Source: VAUL01 sp964603155
GTDB lineage: Bacteria > Desulfobacterota > Desulfuromonadia > Desulfuromonadales > BM103
Assembly: GCA_964603155.1 (NCBI GenBank)
Contig: CAZRTZ010000011.1
Location: 1-51,672, forward strand
Reading direction: 5' to 3'
DNA length: 51,672 nt
Made by a program: the position numbers and the translations under genes. Positions 1-7,003 of this stretch are shown here, one piece after another. Under the pieces are notes generated by a model. That model did no database searches. It was not told the DNA's origin and saw only the letters and a program-made list of their open reading frames with translations. Numbering within the stretch: the first letter of the stretch is position 1; every line of letters begins with the position of its first letter.

Positions 1-64
1 CGGCAGTTCTATTTGAAACAGGCGGCGTAAGAGGTTTGGTGTCCACTATTGCCGACCGACCTCA
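1..64 (+). mobile_element. Right end of an IS3-type insertion sequence, with last transposase codons
   Basis: Positions 1-30 read as the last nine codons of a protein (RQFYLKQAA then TAA), consistent with the C-terminus of a transposase running in from outside the window. Positions 38-64 form a terminal repeat that begins GGTGTCCACTATTG and ends CCTCA at 64, giving the CA end usual for the IS3 family. Its reverse complement matches the sequence at 6491-6517 at about 22 of 27 positions, so the two are ends of the same or closely related elements. The body of this copy lies left of the window. Confidence 0.6.
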
Positions 65-132
65 CTTCATGCATGTTTGATAATCGTCCACACTTTTAAA
101 TTGGTGCTGTATGACGGCAAAATCCAGCTTGT

Positions 133-138
133 GATAAT
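133..138 (+). promoter_or_regulatory. Possible -10 box (GATAAT) just upstream of the peptidase gene
   Basis: GATAAT lies ten bases before the ATG at 148. There is no recognisable ribosome-binding site between them and no convincing -35 box. If it is the real -10, the transcript would begin at or next to the start codon, giving a leaderless mRNA. This is inference from spacing only. Confidence 0.25.
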
Positions 139-147
139 ATTATATGC

Positions 148-1248
148 ATGAAGAATGCATGGATTAAATTGATATTTGGGGCCGCTCCCATTGTTCTGCT
201 AGTTGCTTGTAGTCAGGCCAGTTATTGCGCGCAGTGCATCGCTGGCCATTTTGACGTAATGTCCCGTCGAAGACCTATTGCGGATGTGCTTCTCGATTCG
301 TCGGTACCTGAGGCGGAGAGAAAGCAACTAGCCAAGGTCATTGATATTCGCACGTTTGCGGTTAAAGAATTAGATCTTCCCGATAACGATAGCTATCGAC
401 TATATGCCAATATCGGTCGCCCCTACGTCGTATGGAATGTTGTTGCCACCCCGGAATTTTCCCTTACTCCCAAGCAATGGTGCTACCCAATTGTCGGTTG
501 TTTGGCCTATCAGGGTTATTTTGATGAGGAAACTGCCAAAACGAAAGGGGATGAACTCGCTGCCCAAGGTTATGACGTTGATGTCTATGGTGTCAAAGCC
601 TATTCGACCTTGAAGTGGTTTGATGATCCCGTGCTGAATACTTTTCTTGACGGGGCTGACAGTCAGCTAGCGGGCCTGATTTTTCATGAACTTGCCCATC
701 AGGTCGTGTACGTGGCTGATGATTGTTCTTTCAATGAGGCTTTTGCGAAAACCGTTGAGATGGAGGGTTTGCGTCGCTGGCTACGTGCAAATGTCAATGG
801 CAGGGAGTGGCAAGAATACCTTGCCAGGGAATTCCGAAGTAAAGAGTTTCTTGCATTGCTGAAGAGCAGCAGAGAACAGTTGGCGAATCTCTATTCCCAG
901 CCCGTATCAGACGAGCAAAAAAAGTTGGGCAAACGCGAGATTCTGGCCAGCCTTGAAAAGACTCTGCGCCATCAGGGTGATAAATGGCCAAACCCTTCGG
1001 CGATTGACAAGTGGCTGGAACGAAATCTGAACAATGCCCGATTGACTTCGATAGCGACCTACTATGATCAGATCCCGACATTTCAAGCTATACTAGAGGT
1101 GCATGGAGGAGAACTGAAAGCTTTTTATGAGGAAGTCGGGCGACTAGCCAAACTACCGGTAATAGAGCGGACTGCGCAACTCAAAGAATATGGGATTATA
1201 GAGATCAAAACGGCGTGCACAGAAGAAATGGAAAAATCCAAGAAATAA
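148..1248 (+). CDS. Lipoprotein zinc aminopeptidase-like protein (COG4324 type)
   Basis: The 366-residue protein starts with a lipoprotein signal peptide: a short basic start, a hydrophobic stretch and a lipobox LVAC with the modified Cys at residue 21. HELAH at residues 180-184 is a zinc-metallopeptidase HExxH motif, followed about 18 residues later by a Glu (NEAF) that can serve as third ligand. Overall layout and length fit the predicted aminopeptidase family COG4324 (Pfam Aminopep). It is expected to sit on a membrane facing the periplasm; its substrate is unknown. The gene is followed by a strong bidirectional hairpin. No Shine-Dalgarno sequence is visible, yet the signal peptide argues for this start. 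Confidence 0.75.
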   Translation: MKNAWIKLIFGAAPIVLLVACSQASYCAQCIAGHFDVMSRRRPIADVLLDSSVPEAERKQLAKVIDIRTFAVKELDLPDNDSYRLYANIGRPYVVWNVVATPEFSLTPKQWCYPIVGCLAYQGYFDEETAKTKGDELAAQGYDVDVYGVKAYSTLKWFDDPVLNTFLDGADSQLAGLIFHELAHQVVYVADDCSFNEAFAKTVEMEGLRRWLRANVNGREWQEYLAREFRSKEFLALLKSSREQLANLYSQPVSDEQKKLGKREILASLEKTLRHQGDKWPNPSAIDKWLERNLNNARLTSIATYYDQIPTFQAILEVHGGELKAFYEEVGRLAKLPVIERTAQLKEYGIIEIKTACTEEMEKSKK

Positions 1249-1288
1249 AAGCAATTACTAAAACACAAACAAGTAAATACGGGTGCTT

Positions 1289-1326
1289 AACGAAGAAAGG
1301 GCTGAATTTACAGCCCTTTCTTCGTT
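1289..1326. terminator. Bidirectional hairpin between convergent genes
   Basis: A perfect 16-bp stem (1289-1304 with 1311-1326) encloses the six-base loop AATTTA. It lies between the peptidase gene and the convergent small lipoprotein gene and can end transcription from both sides; A- and T-rich arms at the base stand in for a T tract. Confidence 0.8.
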
Positions 1327-1348
1327 GGGGGTTAGTGTTTTGGCTCGG

Positions 1349-1477
1349 TCATCCCGGGCCCAGATTTTCTGCTCCGATAGGCGCGCCATGATCAATGACA
1401 GGGTTGGTAGCGGCGGCGCAACCAGAAAGTGTCAGTGCGACCAAAGTGGCCAGCAAGAGATTGATTAAGCGTCTCAT
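1349..1477 (-). CDS. Small 42-residue lipoprotein
   Basis: A short gene encodes a peptide starting MRRLINLLLATLVALTLSGC, that is, a basic start, a hydrophobic core and a lipobox LSGC with Cys at residue 20, then a 22-residue tail rich in Ala, Gly and Pro. It has an AGGAG ribosome-binding site eight bases before the ATG, a near-consensus promoter upstream (1517-1546) and a terminator hairpin just downstream, so it is very likely expressed. The layout resembles entericidin-like small lipoproteins but there is no sequence match I recognise; function unknown. Confidence 0.7.
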   Translation of the reverse strand: MRRLINLLLATLVALTLSGCAAATNPVIDHGAPIGAENLGPG

Positions 1478-1516
1478 AACGGTTACTCCTTTCCTGAGGG
1501 ATCACCTCACGACCCC

Positions 1517-1546
1517 ATTATATATCATTACCAAAACGGTTGCCAA
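1517..1546 (-). promoter_or_regulatory. Sigma70-type promoter of the small lipoprotein gene
   Basis: On the minus strand TTGGCA (1546-1541) is followed after 18 bases by TATAAT (1522-1517), a perfect -10. It reads toward the ATG at 1477 with a leader of about 35 bases. Apart from the hairpin at 1737-1762, nothing else is seen between 1478 and 1783. Confidence 0.65.
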
Positions 1547-1736
1547 TCGACCCGCAATCATCTTGAGGGTTTGGTAACCAAGCAGTCTTCGAGAGACAAC
1601 TTGTGTGAAGCTTAATGCACTACTTGCGTTAACCCTCAGCAGGAAGACGGCATACAACTTTAATCCCTGAAAGGAAACGCATTGTGTGTCAAAAATGTTG
1701 AGTTCACTTTGCGGTTGTAATTGACGCTAATGAAAG

Positions 1737-1762
1737 CGGCCACTCATGCTTCCGAGTGGCCG
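1737..1762 (-). terminator. Hairpin after the phhB operon
   Basis: A perfect 9-bp GC-rich stem (CGGCCACTC with GAGTGGCCG) with an eight-base loop lies 22 bases past the stop of the last minus-strand gene. Only a short T-rich stretch follows on the minus strand, so termination may be partial. Confidence 0.6.
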
Positions 1763-1783
1763 TAACTATTGGCAGGTCTGCAA

Positions 1784-1990
1784 TCAGCGCCAAGGGAACT
1801 CTTCCTTGGTCCGATACAACTCTTCACATTCGCGGTAATCCCAACAGCGTTTTCCGGCATCTGGAGTTTTCACCAGCAAATGATCTCCAGAACAGTGATC
1901 AACAAAACCGCGCTCCTCGCCGTGGAGAACTTCGGCGTCGCGGCCTTCTACGCTTTCCGAACAGACAAACTCAAAACGCTTGCGTTCCAT
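1784..1990 (-). CDS. Small conserved-looking hypothetical protein
   Basis: The 68-residue protein is acidic, with three Cys (residues 10, 33 and about 49) and no signal peptide or membrane segment. I do not recognise a family. It has a purine-rich ribosome-binding stretch (GAGGAGAAAGGA) upstream of the ATG, follows the preceding minus-strand gene by 26 bases, and is followed by a hairpin, so it looks like the last gene of the phhB operon. Confidence 0.55.
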   Translation of the reverse strand: MERKRFEFVCSESVEGRDAEVLHGEERGFVDHCSGDHLLVKTPDAGKRCWDYRECEELYRTKEEFPWR

Positions 1991-2016
1991 GATCCTCTAT
2001 CCTTTCTCCTCACCAC

Positions 2017-2223
2017 CTAGAGTTCTTCGGAAATATCCACCACATCATCCGGCCACCATGTGGTGATTTCATTTCCCACCCTCACGAGCATCGCCTCAGG
2101 GACCTCCAGCCACACACATTGCTGCAATATGCCGGTTTCTCCGGTCTTGTGATTAAGCAGATGTGCTGGCAAGTCCTTATGTTCTGTCCTTTGACAGGCT
2201 TTCACGTATTCCTGGTGTGTCAT
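2017..2223 (-). CDS. Small hypothetical protein in the phhB operon
   Basis: The 68-residue soluble protein has a sequence like a small beta-rich domain (VWLEVPEAMLVRVGNE, then WWPDDVVDISEEL at the end). No known family is recognised. GGGAG precedes the start codon. It lies 93 bases after phhB and 26 bases before the next small gene on the same strand, so the three are probably co-transcribed. Confidence 0.55.
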   Translation of the reverse strand: MTHQEYVKACQRTEHKDLPAHLLNHKTGETGILQQCVWLEVPEAMLVRVGNEITTWWPDDVVDISEEL

Positions 2224-2316
2224 GACACATCTCCCTTCACCTCCAGTTTAACACAATGCAAAAAGCGGGATGAATCACCACCCGGCGCAAGGGTATTCAG
2301 GGACTTGTCAAACAGC

Positions 2317-2664
2317 CTATCCTACCAGCAGTGCATCGACCTTGGCCGCGCAGATGAAATCATTTTCCGACAATCCGTCAATGGCGTGGGTTGTGTAACT
2401 TATCTCACAGCGATTAAAGACAATGTGCAGATCAGGGTGATGTCCCTCTCGATGGGCAATCCACGCTAAGGCATTCACGAATGCCATGGTCTGATAAAAA
2501 TTCTTGAACTGGTACGTCTTGAAAATACGGGTTCCTGACTGTTGCCAGCCATCGAGACGTTGAAGCAGTGCCGAAACCTCGTCCTTAGCGAGTGGCGGCA
2601 TTCCGCTCTCGCAAGGGCGGCAGTGTTTCTCTTGAAGGATATGATTGTTTTCTACGGAACCCAT
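2317..2664 (-). CDS. phhB: Pterin-4a-carbinolamine dehydratase
   Basis: The 115-residue protein carries the family signature: GHHPDLHIVFN with the paired His, followed by the YTTHAIDGLSENDF region. The enzyme dehydrates 4a-hydroxytetrahydrobiopterin made by aromatic amino acid hydroxylases; in bacteria without such a hydroxylase its role is less clear and a molybdopterin-related role has been proposed. The ATG at 2664 was chosen because AAGGAG precedes it and residues further upstream show no family similarity. It is the first gene of a minus-strand group, divergent from the dehydrogenase cluster. Confidence 0.85.
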   Translation of the reverse strand: MGSVENNHILQEKHCRPCESGMPPLAKDEVSALLQRLDGWQQSGTRIFKTYQFKNFYQTMAFVNALAWIAHREGHHPDLHIVFNRCEISYTTHAIDGLSENDFICAAKVDALLVG

Positions 2665-2740
2665 GGCCAGTCTCCTTGCCTGTTTTTGCCTGGAGTGGGT
2701 TAATTGCTCTGCTGCAAGTATAACAACGATACCAGTAAAC

Positions 2741-2768
2741 TGGCGAGTCGAGCAGCCTTTGGTATAGT
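2741..2768 (+). promoter_or_regulatory. Possible promoter of the 2-oxoacid dehydrogenase operon
   Basis: A good -10 (TATAGT, 2763-2768) lies 42 bases before the pdhA start codon. The matching -35 (TGGCGA, 2741-2746, 16-base spacer) is weak, which suggests help from an activator or only modest activity. Confidence 0.4.
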
Positions 2769-2810
2769 CCACACAACAGACACTCCCCACCGAAACAACG
2801 AGGTCTTGCC

Positions 2811-3788
2811 ATGGAAACCAAACTCAGAGCGGTTCTGCCCGACCATGACCTGTTAAAACTCTACGAACAGATGCTGCTCAGCCGGGAATTTGAAGAGTCG
2901 TGTGCTGAACAATATACCAACGGCCACATCACGGGTTTTCTACATTTGTACAGCGGCCAGGAAGCTGTGGCGGTCGGGGCGACTGCGGCCCTACACAAAG
3001 ATGATTACATCCTTTCCGCCTATCGTGAGCATGCACAGGCAATCGTGCGAGGGGGTGACCCGAAGTTGGTGATGGCGGAACTGTTCGGCAAGGCGACGGG
3101 GTTGTGCAAGGGGAAGGGAGGTTCAATGCACCTGTTCTCTGCCGATCTCAATTTCATGGGGGGATATGCCATCGTTGGCGGCCAGTTGCCGATTGCCTGC
3201 GGACTGGCCTTCAGTGCCAAATACCGGCAGGAGGACCGGATCACAGCGTGCTTTTTCGGGGATGGTGCCGTCAACCAGGGGACCTTTCACGAATCGCTCA
3301 ACTGGGCCAAATTGTGGGAACTGCCGGTCCTTTTTATCTGTGAAAACAATTTTTATGGTATCGGTACCGAGGTGCACCGCTCGTCGGCATTGCCAACCGT
3401 GCACAAGCGGACCTGCGGCTATGATATCCCATCGGAGAAAGTCGACGGCATGGATGTCATCGCTGTTTACAAAGCGGTGAAATATGCCGCCGAAAAGATT
3501 CGTGAAACCGGACGCCCGCTGTTCATAGAGGCGGTGACCTATCGGTTCCGGGGGCACTCCATGGCCGATCCGGCCAAATATCGTTCGGCTGCCGAACATG
3601 ACGTCTGGAAGGCCCGTGATCCGCTTCCCAACTATGCCAGACGGTTGCTGGCCGAGGGGATCGCCACCGAAGCCCAATTGGAGGGAATTCTTCAGCTCTG
3701 CACAGCAATCGTGGAGGAAGCGGTCCGTTTTGCCAAAGAGTCCCCTTGGCCGGAGGAACGGGAAATTTGGGAGGATATCTATGTCTGA
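2811..3788 (+). CDS. pdhA: Pyruvate/acetoin dehydrogenase E1 component, alpha subunit
   Basis: The 325-residue protein is a thiamine-diphosphate E1 alpha subunit. The TPP/Mg site runs from GDG at about residue 150 to NN at about 179-180, and the phosphorylation-loop region (YRFRGHSMADP) is present. With the beta subunit it decarboxylates a 2-oxoacid and passes the acyl group to lipoate on E2. Size and sequence suit both pyruvate dehydrogenase and acetoin dehydrogenase, and the substrate cannot be decided here. GAGGT precedes the ATG. Its stop overlaps the pdhB start by eight bases, pointing to translational coupling. Confidence 0.85.
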   Translation: METKLRAVLPDHDLLKLYEQMLLSREFEESCAEQYTNGHITGFLHLYSGQEAVAVGATAALHKDDYILSAYREHAQAIVRGGDPKLVMAELFGKATGLCKGKGGSMHLFSADLNFMGGYAIVGGQLPIACGLAFSAKYRQEDRITACFFGDGAVNQGTFHESLNWAKLWELPVLFICENNFYGIGTEVHRSSALPTVHKRTCGYDIPSEKVDGMDVIAVYKAVKYAAEKIRETGRPLFIEAVTYRFRGHSMADPAKYRSAAEHDVWKARDPLPNYARRLLAEGIATEAQLEGILQLCTAIVEEAVRFAKESPWPEEREIWEDIYV

Positions 3789-4767
3789 GATGAGCTACCG
3801 AGAAGCGCTCAATCTGGCGATCAAGGAAGAGATGCGTCGAGATCCCTCGGTAGTCGTCTGGGGAGAGGACGTAGCACTTTATGAAGGCTCCTTCAAGGTC
3901 ACCCGCGGGCTGTTGGCCGAATTCGGGGAGGAACGCGTTAAGGATACCCCGATCTCAGAAAACACCATCGTCGGCGTGGCGGTTGGCGCTGCCATGGGCG
4001 GATTGCGGCCTGTCGCGGAACTGATGACGGTCAATTTCGCCCTGCTGGCGATGGATCAAATCGTCAACCATATGGCCAAGGTTCGTTCAATGTTCGGCGG
4101 ACAGACGAACCTGCCAATGGTGGTGCGCATGCCGGGCGGTGGTGGCAGCCAATTGGCCGCCCAGCATTCGCAGTCACTGGAGAGCTATTTCATGCATTGC
4201 CCCGGAATCCGCGTTGCCTATCCCGCGACGCCGGCCGATGCCAAAGGGTTGCTCAAGACCGCGATCCGCGACCCGAATCCGGTCGTCTTTCTTGAACATG
4301 AACTGCTCTACAACAGCAAGGGCGAGGTGCCGGATGACCCGGAATTTCTGGTCCCGTTCGGCAAAGCCAACGTCCTGCGCGAGGGGACGGACGTGACCAT
4401 CGTCGCCTATGCACGGATGGCGATCCTCGCGCACCAGGCCGCGACCGCACTCGAAGATGACGGGATTTCCTGCGAAGTGATCGACCTGCGAACCTTCAAC
4501 CCCCTCGATGCCGACAGCATGATTGCCTCGGTTCGCAAAACCGGGCGGGCCGTGGTCGTGGAAGAGTGTTGGCGCAGTGCCGGCCTTGGCGGTGATCTTG
4601 CCCATCGCATTCATGAAGCATGCTTTGACACGCTGCTGGCCCCAGTCAAGCGGGTCGCCGGACTGGATGTCCCGATGCCGTATTCGCGTGAAATCGAGAA
4701 GTATTGCATTCCGCGGGTCGAGTCGATCGTCGCTGCCGTCCGGGACGTGTTGGCCGCCAGATTCTGA
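3781..4767 (+). CDS. pdhB: Pyruvate/acetoin dehydrogenase E1 component, beta subunit
   Basis: The 328-residue protein matches the transketolase-like E1 beta subunit: the N-terminal YREALNLAIKEEM block, GEDVALYEGSF, and the C-terminal transketolase domain with VIDLRTFNPLD. It forms the alpha2beta2 E1 with the upstream gene. The start at 3781 has GGAGG eight bases upstream and overlaps the end of pdhA; an ATG at 3790 is a less likely alternative. The gene for E2 begins ten bases after its stop. Confidence 0.85.
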   Translation: MSEMSYREALNLAIKEEMRRDPSVVVWGEDVALYEGSFKVTRGLLAEFGEERVKDTPISENTIVGVAVGAAMGGLRPVAELMTVNFALLAMDQIVNHMAKVRSMFGGQTNLPMVVRMPGGGGSQLAAQHSQSLESYFMHCPGIRVAYPATPADAKGLLKTAIRDPNPVVFLEHELLYNSKGEVPDDPEFLVPFGKANVLREGTDVTIVAYARMAILAHQAATALEDDGISCEVIDLRTFNPLDADSMIASVRKTGRAVVVEECWRSAGLGGDLAHRIHEACFDTLLAPVKRVAGLDVPMPYSREIEKYCIPRVESIVAAVRDVLAARF

Positions 4768-4776
4768 GAGGGCACG

Positions 4777-6012
4777 ATGAAAGAGATTCTCATGCCGAAA
4801 CTTTCGGACACTATGACCGAGGGGACGGTTGTGACTTGGCGCAAGGCGGTCGGTGCAGCGATCGAACGCGGTGAGGTGATTGCCGAGGTGGAAACCGATA
4901 AGGCCACCATGGAACTGGAGGCCTTCGCTTCCGGCGTTTTGATCGACATTCGCGTGCCGGCCGGTGAGACAGTCCCCGTCGGCACCGTCATCGGTTTGAT
5001 TGGTAAAGTGGGCGAACGACCCGAGATTCGTCAACCTGTCGCAGCGGAACCTCCTCTGACAGAACTCCCGGCTGAAGCGTCTGTAACGCCAGCCCATCCG
5101 GCAGAGTTGGATTCCATCAAACCAGGAGCCCCAGCCGAAATCCTGGCGGCTCCGATCGTCCGGCGTCGCGCCCAGGAACTCGGTATTGATTTATCCACCA
5201 TAAAAGGCAGTGGTCCTGGGGGACGGCTTTTGCTTGAGGATCTCGAGGGGACTCGCTCCGGAGCGGAAGGAGATCAGGGTTGCCCGATGTCGGTAACGCC
5301 AGGCGCAGAGACCTCGGCTTTGGTGCCAGCAGCAACGCCTGCTCCGGAAGGGGAGCCGCTATCACGTATGCGTCTGGTGATTGCCCGCACGGTCAGCGAA
5401 TCGTGGCGAAGCATTCCGCATTTTACCGTCACCATTGAAGTGCGCATGAATGCCGCGGAACTCCTGAAGGCACAACTTAAGCAGGATGGGTCTGCCGTTT
5501 CGCTGACGGCACTATTGGTCAAGGCAGCGGCACAGGCTCTCACCGAATTTCCCCGTTTGAATGCTTCGCTGCAAAGGGAGTGCCTTGCTATGCATCCAAA
5601 AGTCAACCTTGGCATCGTGGTGCGCCGTGATGAGGGATTGCTGGTACCGGTTCTTCACGACTGCACCAGGTACAACCTAATAGAAATTGCGCAGCAATCG
5701 GCACAATTGATCGAGCGGGCGCGCCATGGTCAACTGACTGTGGCGGAGCTGAATGGGGGGACGTTCGTCATCTCCAATCTGGGGATGCACGATGTTCATT
5801 CATTTTCGGCCCTGATTCTGCCACCGATGGCAGCGATGCTGGCAGTCGGTTCCATTCGTGATGCGATGATCGTGGAGGCGGGGCACCCTGCTGTTGGCCG
5901 TGTAATGTCACTCACTCTTTCTGCCGACCACCGCATTGTAGACGGGGTCTATGTGGCAGAATTCCTTCATACACTTAAAGGCCTTCTTGAACACCCAGAA
6001 AAACTTCTCTGA
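4777..6012 (+). CDS. pdhC: Dihydrolipoamide acetyltransferase (E2) of the 2-oxoacid dehydrogenase complex
   Basis: The 411-residue protein has one lipoyl domain with the lipoylated Lys at residue 42 (ETDKAT), a Pro/Ala-rich linker, a peripheral subunit-binding domain at about 122-155 (RRRAQELGIDLSTIKGSG), a second linker and the catalytic domain ending with DHRIVDG, with His385 and Asp389 as active-site residues. It transfers the acyl group to CoA and forms the complex core. No E3 gene follows, so dihydrolipoamide dehydrogenase must come from elsewhere. Pyruvate is the likelier substrate but acetoin is possible. Confidence 0.87.
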   Translation: MKEILMPKLSDTMTEGTVVTWRKAVGAAIERGEVIAEVETDKATMELEAFASGVLIDIRVPAGETVPVGTVIGLIGKVGERPEIRQPVAAEPPLTELPAEASVTPAHPAELDSIKPGAPAEILAAPIVRRRAQELGIDLSTIKGSGPGGRLLLEDLEGTRSGAEGDQGCPMSVTPGAETSALVPAATPAPEGEPLSRMRLVIARTVSESWRSIPHFTVTIEVRMNAAELLKAQLKQDGSAVSLTALLVKAAAQALTEFPRLNASLQRECLAMHPKVNLGIVVRRDEGLLVPVLHDCTRYNLIEIAQQSAQLIERARHGQLTVAELNGGTFVISNLGMHDVHSFSALILPPMAAMLAVGSIRDAMIVEAGHPAVGRVMSLTLSADHRIVDGVYVAEFLHTLKGLLEHPEKLL

Positions 6013-6030
6013 ACAGGGCGGATACTCCCG

Positions 6031-6061
6031 TTAAATCGCCATATTCACGAAGTGTTATAAT
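6031..6061 (+). promoter_or_regulatory. Possible promoter of the Cys-rich small gene
   Basis: A consensus -10 TATAAT (6056-6061) lies 70 bases before the ATG at 6132. The best -35 match is TTAAAT (6031-6036) with a long 19-base spacer, so the call rests mainly on the -10. Confidence 0.4.
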
Positions 6062-6131
6062 AATAAAAGAGGTGGAGGTGTTAAACGAGACAGCAACAAT
6101 TCTCCTGCGTTTTCCGGAGAGGAGAAGAGTC

Positions 6132-6356
6132 ATGACAGATATTTATGAATGTCGAAAGTGCGGTGTGGTGACAGAAGTGCGCGAGCAGCTTTGCGACCCC
6201 CGCCAGGTTGAGGATAAAACAACCTATTGCGGCACAACCCCTGAAACAGGCGAGATGTGCGAAGAGCTGAAGGCGCAGTCAGCCTACGTGTGTGGCAGTT
6301 GTGGCCGGCCGGCAAAACAGGCCGGGTTGCTCTGTACGCCTTTGATGACCGGGTAA
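6132..6356 (+). CDS. Cys-rich small protein with zinc-ribbon-like pairs
   Basis: The 74-residue protein has nine Cys: CRKC near the start, single Cys at about residues 22, 34 and 43, CGSC near 54-57 and one near the C-terminus. The two CxxC pairs suggest a zinc-ribbon or other metal-binding fold. Family not recognised. The ATG at 6132 is preceded by GGAGAGGAGAAGAG; an upstream in-frame start at 6072 lacks a site. A terminator hairpin follows. Confidence 0.6.
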   Translation: MTDIYECRKCGVVTEVREQLCDPRQVEDKTTYCGTTPETGEMCEELKAQSAYVCGSCGRPAKQAGLLCTPLMTG

Positions 6357-6410
6357 TTCTGAGACCCGCAAGGGTGCCGGGCAGCAAGATGGGGACAGGT
6401 GCTGCGTGCA

Positions 6411-6436
6411 AAGAGGCGGTCGGGAGACCGCCTCTT
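6411..6436 (+). terminator. Terminator hairpin after the Cys-rich gene
   Basis: A perfect 11-bp stem (AAGAGGCGGTC with GACCGCCTCTT) with a GGGA tetraloop lies 54 bases past the stop codon. The T tract is short. Confidence 0.7.
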
Positions 6437-6471
6437 GAGTTTGGGAAGGCATAGCGCCAAAGGAGGCGGCA

Positions 6472-6498
6472 ATGGAAAGAGCAAAACGCTTGAGGTAG
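6472..6498 (+). pseudogene. 5' stub of a gene cut by an insertion sequence
   Basis: AAGGAGGCGGCA followed by ATG (6472) is a strong start signal, but the frame gives only MERAKRLR before a stop that lies inside the IS end starting at 6491. The likely reading is a gene whose first six codons remain on this side of the insertion. Its other part was not found right of 8040, so more than a simple insertion has happened. Confidence 0.4.
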
Positions 6499-6596
6499 GC
6501 TGGAAAAAGTGGACACCAACTGTGGTAAAACAGACCGACAGGAGGTGTCAGGATGAAAGGGTGTTTAACGTCAGACCTCATGGGACAATAATCAGC
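6491..6596 (+). mobile_element. Left-end fragment of an IS3-type element related to the one at position 1
   Basis: The stretch 6491-6517 starts TGAGGTAGGCTGGAAAAAG and ends GTGGACACC, and matches the inverted right end at 38-64 at about 22 of 27 bases. A ribosome-binding site (GGAGGT, 6541-6546) and an ATG at 6553 follow in the place expected for orfA, but the frame closes after 12 codons (MKGCLTSDLMGQ). The rest of the element is missing; a different IS3 element starts at 6597. Confidence 0.6.
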
Positions 6597-6646
6597 TAAA
6601 AGTTAAGAGACACTCCGGGGTAGAATTCAACCCAAAGGAGTGTGCC

Positions 6647-7003
6647 ATGACAGAGAAGAAACGTCCAGAATCGATCGTCCGAGAGATTCGCCGCAAAACC
6701 CGCAAGAAGTACACCGCCGAAGAGAAAATCCGTATTGTCCTGGAAGGACTTCGTGGCGAGGACGGCATCACCGAGTTGTGCCGCCGCGAAGGCATCCACA
6801 CCAACCTGTATTACAAGTGGAGCAAGGAGTTCCTGGAAGCCGGCAAGCAACGCCTGGTCGGCGATCTCAAGCGCCAAGCCACCAGCTCGGAAGTCACCAC
6901 CCTACGCCGGGAAAATCAGCAGCTCAAAGAGCTGGTGGCCGACCTGTCGCTGAAGAATGTCGTGCTTAAAAAAAGCTTGGGTGGTTCGGGGCGGGACGAG
7001 TGA
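6647..7003 (+). CDS. IS3-family transposase OrfA
   Basis: The 118-residue protein has the OrfA layout: a basic start, a helix-turn-helix (EEKIRIVLEGLRGEDGITEL then CRREGIHTNLYYKW) and a leucine-zipper coiled coil at about 75-108 (LRRENQQLKELVADLSLKN). It recognises the element's ends and works with OrfB. AAAGGAG precedes the ATG. An A7 run at 6968-6974 near its 3' end falls where IS3 elements often frameshift -1; the OrfB frame is open from 6970, so an OrfAB fusion is possible, though the codon phase is not the classic slippery heptamer. Confidence 0.88.
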   Translation: MTEKKRPESIVREIRRKTRKKYTAEEKIRIVLEGLRGEDGITELCRREGIHTNLYYKWSKEFLEAGKQRLVGDLKRQATSSEVTTLRRENQQLKELVADLSLKNVVLKKSLGGSGRDE

